From Lachnospiraceae bacterium (lineage in GTDB: Bacteria; Bacillota; Clostridia; Lachnospirales; Lachnospiraceae), in contig JAQYBF010000039.1 in the NCBI GenBank assembly GCA_029338875.1, forward strand, positions 1 through 37,441: 37,441 nt of DNA, read 5' to 3'. The translations under genes and the position numbers were made by a program. Each line of letters begins with the position of its first letter. Within the stretch, counting starts at the first letter, position 1. The notes under the pieces are model-generated. The model was not told the DNA's origin. It ran no database searches and was given only the letters and a program-made list of their open reading frames with translations. This document shows, one piece after another, positions 16,753 to 24,996 of this stretch.

Positions 16753-16776
16753 TTTCAGTCGAAATATTGACTGAAA
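16753..16776. promoter_or_regulatory. Operator-like inverted repeat, copy 2
   Basis: TTTCAGTC-GAAATATT-GACTGAAA, perfect 8-bp arms. Confidence 0.5.
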
Positions 16777-16833
16777 GAATAGAAACGTACATTCACCCGG
16801 GAATTGTATCAGGGTAGAAAGAAGAATAAAAAT

Positions 16834-17520
16834 ATGTACGACAGTGCAAGTGCAGCAAGTGCATTAGAGGAAAATCAGAATTTATCCGTGGTTTCTGACA
16901 GAGAAAAGGCCAGGGAAGAGAAAGCCTTCCGCCTGGAAGAGGTTACGGAAACCAGAATTCTTGAAAATGCTCCCACCAATAAGACCGCTGTCCGTATGTT
17001 TGAAGAGAAGAGACGGCGTCTGCTGATCGAAAAGGTGGGAAAGGAAGCTTTGAGCTCCGAGCTTTTCGAGAAAGCCAGGAATCAGATCCACCACTATAAC
17101 AATACGGTTGCCGGCCATACTCTGGAGGTCAGCGAGGTAGGTCTTCATATCGCTGAAATCCTGGAACGTCACGGGATCCGTGTCAATAAGGAGGAAGTCA
17201 TTCGGACCACCCTTCTTCATGACTTCGGTATCATCGGCCGCCATGAGAAATTCAAGAATAATTTCGTCACGAATTTCCAGCACCCCAAGGATTCCGTCAA
17301 GGAAGCCTTGAAGATCTATCCGGATCTCTCAAAGAAGGAACAGAAGAATATCGCCCGCCATATGTTTCCGTCCACTTTTATGTTCCCTACCAACCGGGAA
17401 GGCTGGATTCTGATCGCGGCAGACAAAATCGCATCCATGCATGATGTGCAGAGACGTTTCTTCGGAAAAAGGAGAAGAGCGGAGAAGGCAGAGCAGGCGA
17501 AGATCGCTTCCCAGGCCTGA
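16834..17520 (+). CDS. HD-domain protein (predicted metal-dependent phosphohydrolase)
   Basis: HHYNNTVAGHTLEVSEVGLHIAEIL...TTLLHDFGIIGRHEKF...NIARHMFPST...LIAADKIASMHDV. TTG at 16804 is an alternative start. Confidence 0.85.
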   Translation: MYDSASAASALEENQNLSVVSDREKAREEKAFRLEEVTETRILENAPTNKTAVRMFEEKRRRLLIEKVGKEALSSELFEKARNQIHHYNNTVAGHTLEVSEVGLHIAEILERHGIRVNKEEVIRTTLLHDFGIIGRHEKFKNNFVTNFQHPKDSVKEALKIYPDLSKKEQKNIARHMFPSTFMFPTNREGWILIAADKIASMHDVQRRFFGKRRRAEKAEQAKIASQA

Positions 17521-17562
17521 TGGATCTGATATATCTCATAATCTGAAGATGTAAAATGAAAA

Positions 17563-17600
17563 CAGGAGCAGGAGACCGTATGGGATCCTGCCTTTCTGTT
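17563..17600 (+). terminator. Terminator-like hairpin
   Basis: GCAGGA (17568-17573) / TCCTGC (17586-17591) with outer AACAG/CTGTT and short T-run. Confidence 0.45.
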
Positions 17601-17660
17601 ATCAAAAAGAGGCAGGAAAAAGAAGACATAAAAAAAGACTGACGAAGGAGGACAGGAGCA

Positions 17661-19298
17661 GTGCATGAACAGATGACGGCGGAGAAAAAGACAGCCACCA
17701 GGAACAGTATCTGGAGACTTTTATTTACTTTGATCGGTATCTCCCTGCAGATCGCTCTGATCGTCTCCTTTTTTACAACCTTGAACGGACGCTGGAGCTG
17801 GGTCCGGGATCTGACTCAGATTCTGACCTTCATTCTGGTCCTCTTTATCTACAGCCAGCATAAGACCAGTTCCATGAAGACACCCTGGATTATTCTGATT
17901 CTGGTTCTTCCGGTCTTCGGCATCGTTATGTATCTCCTGGTCGGTCTGAACGGATCGACTTATTTTATGAAGAAGCGTTACCAGGCGGTCGATGAGGAGC
18001 TGCTTCCCCATCTTCACAGGGACCCCCTGGCTGATGAGCTATTAAAGGAGCGGCATCCCGAGCTTTCCGGCGTCAGCCGCTATCTGGAGGATTATGCATT
18101 TTATCCCCTTTATCAGAATACCCGGGTCAGATTTTTCCAGGAAGCCTCGATGGGCCTGGAGGCAATGAAGGAGGATCTTCGCAAGGCTTCGCACTACATT
18201 TTCATGGAGTATCATGCCATCGAGGAAAAGGAGTCCTGGAAGGGTATTGAAGATATCCTGAAGGAAAAGGCAGCCCAGGGCGTTGAGGTCCGTATCTTCT
18301 ATGATGATATGGGATCGATCGGTTTTCTGGACGGCCGCTTTATCAAGCGAATGGAAGCCATGGGGATCCAGTGCAGGGACTTTAACCCGGTCATGCCCGG
18401 TCTCAATGTTTTCCTCAATAACAGAGACCACAGGAAGATTACGGTCATCGACGGGGAGATCGGCTATACCGGAGGCTATAATCTGGCCAACGAGTATTTC
18501 AATGTCACTCATCCTTACGGTCACTGGAAGGATACGGGAATCCGCCTGGAAGGAGATGCGGTAAGAAGCCTGCTGGTAACCTTCCTTGAAAACTGGAATG
18601 CCATGAAGGATCCCAAGCTCGATGATACGGAGGGTGATATTGCCCGCTATATCAAGGTCGCCGAGAAAGAGGAGAGGGCGGACGAAAAACGCGAGGAAAA
18701 GCGGGCCGAAGAGCAGATTCGGGAAGGAAAACTTCCGGATATTTCCCGGGAAGGCTTTGTCCAGCCCTATGCGGATAACCCTATCGATAATGAAAATGTC
18801 GGCGAGAATGTCTATATTTCCCTGATTGAACAGGCTGAAGAATACTGCTGGTTCATTACACCTTATCTGATCATCACGGATGAAATGAATCATGCCCTTT
18901 CCCTGGCGGCAAAGCGGGGCGTGGATGTCCGGATCATTACGCCGGGCATTCCGGACAAGAAGCTGATCTATCAGATCACCCGGTCCTATTACAACGGCCT
19001 GGTCCGGAACGGCGTCCGGATCTATGAATACACACCGGGTTTCTGCCATGCCAAGATGTGCGTGACCGATGACATTGCGGCCACCTGCGGAACCATCAAC
19101 CTGGATTACCGGAGCCTCTATCATCATTTCGAAAACGGCTGTCTGATCGTGGATGATCCGGTCGTGACAGCAATCCATGATGATTTCCTGAACACAATGG
19201 AACAGTGCCGGGAGGTTACAAAGTTCTATAAGGAGGGACGGACCAGAAGGCTCCGTCTCTGGCAGATGTTCCTCCGGCTTTTTGCAGAGCTCCTGTAA
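17661..19298 (+). CDS. cls: Cardiolipin synthase (phospholipase D family)
   Basis: N-terminal TM segments, two HKD motifs (HRKITVIDGEIGYTGGYNLANEY; HAKMCVTDDIAATCGTINLDYRS); GTG start at 17661. Confidence 0.93.
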   Translation: MHEQMTAEKKTATRNSIWRLLFTLIGISLQIALIVSFFTTLNGRWSWVRDLTQILTFILVLFIYSQHKTSSMKTPWIILILVLPVFGIVMYLLVGLNGSTYFMKKRYQAVDEELLPHLHRDPLADELLKERHPELSGVSRYLEDYAFYPLYQNTRVRFFQEASMGLEAMKEDLRKASHYIFMEYHAIEEKESWKGIEDILKEKAAQGVEVRIFYDDMGSIGFLDGRFIKRMEAMGIQCRDFNPVMPGLNVFLNNRDHRKITVIDGEIGYTGGYNLANEYFNVTHPYGHWKDTGIRLEGDAVRSLLVTFLENWNAMKDPKLDDTEGDIARYIKVAEKEERADEKREEKRAEEQIREGKLPDISREGFVQPYADNPIDNENVGENVYISLIEQAEEYCWFITPYLIITDEMNHALSLAAKRGVDVRIITPGIPDKKLIYQITRSYYNGLVRNGVRIYEYTPGFCHAKMCVTDDIAATCGTINLDYRSLYHHFENGCLIVDDPVVTAIHDDFLNTMEQCREVTKFYKEGRTRRLRLWQMFLRLFAELL

Positions 19299-19402
19299 GA
19301 GACCGGCGGAAGAGGATTCCTGAAAAAGAATAGAGATGCAGGAAACAATAAGCTGTATTGAAGTTTCAGAAATAAAAAGAAAAGGAAAAAAGGAAGAAGA
19401 TT

Positions 19403-20338
19403 ATGAAGACAAAAATTTACATTGACGGTCAGAGCGGAACCACAGGTCTTGAAATTTACGACAGAATCGGAAAGCGGGAGGACTTAGAGCTTCTTCGGAT
19501 CGATGAGGACAAGCGCCACGATCCCGAGGAAAGAAAGAAATTCCTGAATGCTGCGGATCTGGTCTTCCTTTGTCTGCCGGATGACGGAGCCAGAGAAGCT
19601 GTATCCATGATTGAAAATCCGGATGTCCGTGTCATCGATGCATCGACTGCCCATCGGACGGCAGAGGGCTGGACCTATGGCTTCCCCGAGCTTTCCAAGG
19701 ACCAGCGTCAGGCCATCCGGGACAGTCATAGGGTTGCCAATCCGGGCTGCCATGCAACCGGACTGATTTCCTCGACCGCACCTCTGGTCCGCCTGGGCAT
19801 TCTGCCCAAGGATTATCCTCTGACCTGCTTTTCTCTGACCGGCTATTCGGGCGGCGGAAAGAAGATGATCAGGGATTATGAGACCGAGCCGGTCCGGACC
19901 GAGCTCAAGGCTCCCGGAATCTACGGCCGGACCCTTCATCACAAGCATCTTCCGGAAATGCAGAAGATGACAGGCCTTCTCTATCCGCCGGTCTTTCTTC
20001 CGGTTGTCGATGACTATTACAGGGGCATGGCCGGAACTATTTCCCTTCAGAACCGTCTTCTGAACGGGACTCCGACCGCCCGTGATATCCGGAATGCCCT
20101 GGCGGATTACTATAAGGACGAGCACTTCCTTTCAGTCCGGCCCTTCGAAGAGGAACCCGGTACCGTCTACGCCAATGCCTTGGCAGGCACCAACCGCCTG
20201 GAGCTTGTCGTCTCCGGAAATGAAGACCAGACGACAATAACCGCTCTTTTCGATAACCTGGGCAAGGGCGCCAGCGGAGCTGCTGTCCAGAATATGAATA
20301 TCATGCTGGGTCTTCCGGAGGAGACCGGACTCGAGTAA
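19403..20338 (+). CDS. argC: N-acetyl-gamma-glutamyl-phosphate reductase, type 2
   Basis: MKTKIYIDGQSGTTGLEIYDRI...VANPGCHATGLISSTAPLVRLGIL...SGGGKKMI...HKHLPEMQ. Confidence 0.93.
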   Translation: MKTKIYIDGQSGTTGLEIYDRIGKREDLELLRIDEDKRHDPEERKKFLNAADLVFLCLPDDGAREAVSMIENPDVRVIDASTAHRTAEGWTYGFPELSKDQRQAIRDSHRVANPGCHATGLISSTAPLVRLGILPKDYPLTCFSLTGYSGGGKKMIRDYETEPVRTELKAPGIYGRTLHHKHLPEMQKMTGLLYPPVFLPVVDDYYRGMAGTISLQNRLLNGTPTARDIRNALADYYKDEHFLSVRPFEEEPGTVYANALAGTNRLELVVSGNEDQTTITALFDNLGKGASGAAVQNMNIMLGLPEETGLE

Positions 20339-20444
20339 CAGGCATCAGGAAATGATTCAGAACGTCTGAAATCCGGCCGGATCGGATCAGCGATTTCTAT
20401 AAGCATAGAGAAAATCGGACAAAATGAAAAACAATTCTGAAAAT

Positions 20445-20474
20445 ATTTACTTTTAAGACTGCCGGTGCTATGAT
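20445..20474 (+). promoter_or_regulatory. Promoter of DUF1275-like gene
   Basis: TTTACT, 17-nt spacer, TATGAT (20469-20474). Confidence 0.6.
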
Positions 20475-20487
20475 GAGGCCGTTTGGG

Positions 20488-20503
20488 GTTTTGTATACAA
20501 AAC
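20488..20503. promoter_or_regulatory. Perfect 16-bp palindrome, repressor operator candidate
   Basis: GTTTTGTATACAAAAC just downstream of the predicted TSS. Confidence 0.65.
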
Positions 20504-20559
20504 TTTCCCAATTTTAATCATTTATTCAAATTTCCAATCAAAGGAAGGAAAGAAGAAAA

Positions 20560-21279
20560 GTGAAGTTCATCAGAAGAAAGAGAAACCTGCTCCTGCATCT
20601 CATCATGGCATTTGTCGGAGGAGGCTGTGCCATCTACGGCATCATGCTCCGGGGAAATTTCGGTCAGGCCCAGACTGCAAACCTGACGGATCTTCTGATT
20701 CATGTCATTATCGGAGATGACTGGTTCGAGGTTCTCTATCGTTTTGCCGCCTTTCTTCTTTTCATGTCGGCCCTTGCCATCACCCATATCTTAAAAAGAG
20801 TCGTAAAGCCGGTCCGGGTGGAAGCGATCTGCTTTGCCGTCGAATTTGTCTGCGTTCTGATTGCGGGCATGCTTCCGGTAGATATTCCGGATATCCTCGG
20901 TCTCTGGCCGATCTTTTTCATGACCGGTTTCCAGTGGGGTGTCTTCGCCGGAGCAGAGGGCTTCAACTGTTCCACAATATTCTGCTCCAACAACTGTAAG
21001 CAGGCTCTATTCGGCTGGATGGACTACTTTGCAGACCATAAGAGGAGAAGCTTTGAACAGGGACGCTTCTATACGGCGACCATTCTCTTCTTCTATACCG
21101 GCGCCACCTTCCTTGGCATCATGACCCATCTGATCGGGGTTCGTTCGATCTTTTTCCAGATGCTTCCGCTTTGCGGCGCTGTCTCTGTCTGGGTTGTCAC
21201 CGGAAGCCAGAAGACGGCCGAGAAGAAGCCCTTCCTGGAAGGCCCCCAGAACTACCGGAAGGGTGTTTCCGAGCTCTAA
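20560..21279 (+). CDS. YoaK-family DUF1275 membrane protein
   Basis: 239 aa, multiple TM segments, GGGCAIYGIMLRGNFGQAQTANLTDLL; GTG start. Confidence 0.8.
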   Translation: MKFIRRKRNLLLHLIMAFVGGGCAIYGIMLRGNFGQAQTANLTDLLIHVIIGDDWFEVLYRFAAFLLFMSALAITHILKRVVKPVRVEAICFAVEFVCVLIAGMLPVDIPDILGLWPIFFMTGFQWGVFAGAEGFNCSTIFCSNNCKQALFGWMDYFADHKRRSFEQGRFYTATILFFYTGATFLGIMTHLIGVRSIFFQMLPLCGAVSVWVVTGSQKTAEKKPFLEGPQNYRKGVSEL

Positions 21280-21322
21280 TATCTGCAGAATTACCGCAGG
21301 GCCTTTATGAACTTTAGATTTC

Positions 21323-21349
21323 AAAGAACTGCCGGGAGGCAGTTTCTTT
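21323..21349 (+). terminator. Rho-independent terminator
   Basis: AAAGAACTGCC-GGGA-GGCAGTTTCTTT. Confidence 0.7.
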
Positions 21350-21397
21350 GTCTTCTCAAGGCATGATAACGCATACAATCCATAGGAAAGAGAGATT

Positions 21398-22768
21398 ATG
21401 AATAAAAGCAGATTACTGGAGGGGAAGCCGCTTTCAGCCATTGTCACGTTCACGATTCCCCTGCTTATCGGTAATATTTTTCAGCAGCTTTACAATATGG
21501 CGGATACGGTCATCGTCGGGCGTTTTGTCGGTCAGAATGCCCTGGCGGCGGTCGGCTCGACCGGAACCATTATGTTTCTGATCCAGGGCCTGGCCAATGG
21601 TCTGTCCTCCGGCTTTACCGTTATGACCTCGCAGAGGTTCGGAGCAGGAGACAAGGAAGGAACCCGGCGGTCGGTTTCCAATGCCATCGTCATGTCAGCG
21701 ATCGTGACCGTCATTCTGACCTTGATCAGCACGGTCCTTATGCACCGGATTCTTCATCTCATGAATACGCCGAAGGAGATCTATAATTATGCCTATGATT
21801 ACATCATTGTGATCTGCATCGGTCTCTTCAGCACGGTCTATTACAATCTGTTCGCCGCCATGCTTCGGGCAGTCGGCAATGCCCGGATGCCGCTGGTCTT
21901 CCTGGTCTTTTCGGCCTGTCTGAATGTAGGACTTGACCTTCTTCTTATTATCCAGTTCCACATGGGAACTCGGGGAGCCGCTGTCGCGACGGTCATTTCT
22001 CAGGGCATCTCGGCTGTCCTCGAGGCGGTCTACATTTTAGCCCGGCAGCCGGAGCTCCGCATGAAGAGGGATTTCTACCGGATCAACCGGCATATGGCGA
22101 AAAGCCAGCTGGTTGTCGGCATTCCCATGGCTCTACAGTTTGGTATCACCGCTTCAGGAACCATGATCATGCAGGCGGCCATCAATATCTTCGGGCCCAT
22201 TGCGGTCGCTGCCTATACGGCTGCAAGCAAGGTGCAGAATGTCCTCTGTCAGGGTTACATGTCGGTCGGACAGACCATGGCGGCCTATACCGGGCAGAAT
22301 TACGGAGCAGGGAAAATCGACCGGATTCACCTGGGCGTCAGAGCTTCCATGAAGCTGGACGTGGTCTATTCTGTTGTTGTCGGCACTCTGGCCCTCCTTC
22401 TCCTTCGGCCCGGTATGAGCCTCTTTTTCGACGCCAAAACCAATATCGGCGAGATGATGCCCTATGCCTGGCCCTATATGATCGCCAGCGTTATCTGCTT
22501 TATTCCGCTGGGCATGATCTTTATCTTCCGGAACACCATGCAGGGCTGCGGCTACGGCCTGATGCCTATGCTGGGCGGCGTAGTGGAGCTGATCTGCCGG
22601 ATGACTTTTGCCATCGCATCCATGGTCAGCGGGATCTATGCCCTGGCGGCCATGTCGGACGCTTCGGCTTGGGTGGGAGCAGGGCTGTTCACCTGCCTGG
22701 CCTACGGTCATCTCATAAAGAAGGTCGATCAGAAATTCGCAGGCCGGGAGAAGGCAGCGGATTTTTAA
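21398..22768 (+). CDS. MATE family efflux transporter
   Basis: 456 aa, 12 TM pattern; LIGNIFQQLYNMADTVIVGRFVGQNALAAVGSTGTI. Confidence 0.93.
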   Translation: MNKSRLLEGKPLSAIVTFTIPLLIGNIFQQLYNMADTVIVGRFVGQNALAAVGSTGTIMFLIQGLANGLSSGFTVMTSQRFGAGDKEGTRRSVSNAIVMSAIVTVILTLISTVLMHRILHLMNTPKEIYNYAYDYIIVICIGLFSTVYYNLFAAMLRAVGNARMPLVFLVFSACLNVGLDLLLIIQFHMGTRGAAVATVISQGISAVLEAVYILARQPELRMKRDFYRINRHMAKSQLVVGIPMALQFGITASGTMIMQAAINIFGPIAVAAYTAASKVQNVLCQGYMSVGQTMAAYTGQNYGAGKIDRIHLGVRASMKLDVVYSVVVGTLALLLLRPGMSLFFDAKTNIGEMMPYAWPYMIASVICFIPLGMIFIFRNTMQGCGYGLMPMLGGVVELICRMTFAIASMVSGIYALAAMSDASAWVGAGLFTCLAYGHLIKKVDQKFAGREKAADF

Positions 22769-23052
22769 TACCAGATTTCTGATACAGGAGTTTTCAGGCA
22801 GGACTTTTTCATAAAGGAAATTCATCAGGGATTGTGAAACAGGAATTCCCGGCTGAAATCTTAAGAGAATTTTAAGGCAGGAACAGTATTTGCTTCATTA
22901 TAAAAAAGTGTATAATTATTAAAAATGATCGTCATCTGTCAGTTTCAATTCCGGAACCGGCAGGTGACGCCTTCTTATGTTCAGGGTATCTGTACAGGAC
23001 TTTAACAGAGTTTTTTAAGAGTCTTTCATTTTTTATGAACTTTGCAGGTGTC

Positions 23053-23098
23053 GGCATGAGAGGAAATCAGATCATCTCATGCCGCTTTCTGCATGAGA
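23053..23098 (+). promoter_or_regulatory. Leader with competing inverted repeats upstream of ABC exporter
   Basis: GGCATGAGA (23053-23061), TCTCATGCC (23075-23083), GCATGAGA (23091-23098). Confidence 0.5.
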
Positions 23099-23145
23099 GA
23101 AGAATTAAGCAGAAAAGAACTTTTAATCAACAGGAAGGATTGCAT

Positions 23146-24996
23146 ATGAATGGAATCAAGCGGACGCTGACCTACCTTCGGCCCTACCGGAAGCAGGCCA
23201 TTCTGGCCCCGACTTTCAAGCTCCTGGAGGCTCTCATGGATCTTATGACCCCTCTGATTGTCGCCGAAATCATCAACCACGGTATAGCCCAGAGTAATTT
23301 CTCTCTGGTTGTCCGCTGGTTTCTGGTCCTCCTTCTTCTGGCAGCAGCCGGGATGGGCTTCTCCTTTACCGCCCAGTGGTTTGCCGCAAGAGCCAGTGTC
23401 GGCTGTACGACCGGTCTTCGCCAGGCCCTCTTTGACCATATCGAAAACCTGTCCTATACCGAGCTCGATACCATGGGTACCGATACCCTGATCACCCGGA
23501 TGACCTCGGATATGAACCAGGTGCAGAACGGCCTGAATCTGGTCCTTCGCCTGCTTCTCCGGAGTCCCTTCATCGTTGTCGGTGCAGTTATCCTGTCCTT
23601 TACCATCAATGTCAAAGCGGCCCTGGTCTTTGTAATCACAGTTCCCATCTTAAGCCTCGTGATCTTCGGCATCATGGCGGCTTCCATTCCCCTCTATGCC
23701 AAGACCCAGGGGGCTCTGGACCGTCTGCTCGGAACCACCCGTGAGAATCTGACGGGCGTCCGTGTCATCCGTGCTTTCCATAATGAGAAGAGAGAGGTAG
23801 AGGAGTTCGACCGTGAGAACCAGGCTCTGACTCATTTAAATGAATTCGTCGGCCGTCTGTCTGCTCTCATGAATCCGGCCACCTTTGCCATCGTCAATAT
23901 TGCCACCATCATTCTGATCCGGGTCGGTGCCATCCAGGTCTTCCATGGAAATATGGCCCAGGGTGATGTCGTTGCCCTCTATAACTACATGGCTCAGATC
24001 ATTATCGAGCTCATTAAGCTGGCCAGCCTGATCATAAATATAAACCGGTCCATTGCCTGCGCCGACCGAATTGACAATGTGCTGACCGTAACGTCCTCGA
24101 TGGAATATCCCAAGGATGCAGCAGGTCAGAAAGCAGAAAGACTTTCGGATTCCCTGCAGTCTGAACCGTCTCTGGAAGAATCGGCTGGTACGCCGGGTCT
24201 TAAGTCTTCTTCGGAAGGCTCAGATGATAGGAAGGAAGACGCAGTCGTCTTTGACCACGTCTCTTTTGCCTATGCTGGAACCGGAGAGAATGCCCTGGAA
24301 AATATTGATTTCACAGCGAAGAAGGGTCAGACCATCGGCGTCATCGGAGGAACCGGATCCGGCAAGTCAACCCTTGTCAACCTGATCCCTCGCTTCTACG
24401 ATGCAAGTCAGGGAAAGGTTCTTGTGAATGGTCAGGACGTACGGACCTATGCCAAGGGAGAGCTGATCGATCATATCGGAGTGGTTCCTCAGAAAGCGGT
24501 CCTCTTTGAAGGAACGATCCGGGACAATTTGCTCTGGGGCAATGAAAACGCCAGTGATGAGGACCTCTGGAAGGCCATCGAGACGGCCCAGGCCATGGAG
24601 GTCGTCAAGGGTAAGGAAGGCGAGCTCGATGCTCTGATTGAACAGAACGGACGGAACCTGTCCGGCGGCCAGCGGCAGAGGCTTACCATTGCCAGAGCCC
24701 TGGTACGGAAGCCTTCTATTCTGATCATGGACGATTCCTCAAGCGCCCTGGATTTCGCAACGGACCTCGCCCTCCGGACGGCCATTCATGGTCTGGAGGG
24801 AGAGATGACGGTCTTCATTGTTTCCCAGAGAACTTCAAGTGTCCGTTCGGCCGATCAGATCATCGTTTTAAATGACGGTAAGATGGCCGGCATCGGAAGC
24901 CATGACAGCCTGATGAAAAATTGCAGAGTCTACCAGGAAATCTATTATTCCCAGTTCCCGGATGAGAAGCCTGCAGACTGGAAGGAGGCCGAGTGA
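23146..24996 (+). CDS. ABC exporter half-transporter (TMD-NBD), subunit 1
   Basis: 6-TM domain plus NBD: GGTGSGKST, LSGGQRQRLTIARAL, ILIMDDSSSALD; non-canonical catalytic residues (MDD, VSQRTS). AAGGA SD before ATG 23146. Confidence 0.93.
   Translation: MNGIKRTLTYLRPYRKQAILAPTFKLLEALMDLMTPLIVAEIINHGIAQSNFSLVVRWFLVLLLLAAAGMGFSFTAQWFAARASVGCTTGLRQALFDHIENLSYTELDTMGTDTLITRMTSDMNQVQNGLNLVLRLLLRSPFIVVGAVILSFTINVKAALVFVITVPILSLVIFGIMAASIPLYAKTQGALDRLLGTTRENLTGVRVIRAFHNEKREVEEFDRENQALTHLNEFVGRLSALMNPATFAIVNIATIILIRVGAIQVFHGNMAQGDVVALYNYMAQIIIELIKLASLIININRSIACADRIDNVLTVTSSMEYPKDAAGQKAERLSDSLQSEPSLEESAGTPGLKSSSEGSDDRKEDAVVFDHVSFAYAGTGENALENIDFTAKKGQTIGVIGGTGSGKSTLVNLIPRFYDASQGKVLVNGQDVRTYAKGELIDHIGVVPQKAVLFEGTIRDNLLWGNENASDEDLWKAIETAQAMEVVKGKEGELDALIEQNGRNLSGGQRQRLTIARALVRKPSILIMDDSSSALDFATDLALRTAIHGLEGEMTVFIVSQRTSSVRSADQIIVLNDGKMAGIGSHDSLMKNCRVYQEIYYSQFPDEKPADWKEAE

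Noticed and set aside
18042-19178. 378-aa antisense ORF opposite cardiolipin synthase
   Set aside because: Opposes two intact HKD motifs on +; no independent support.
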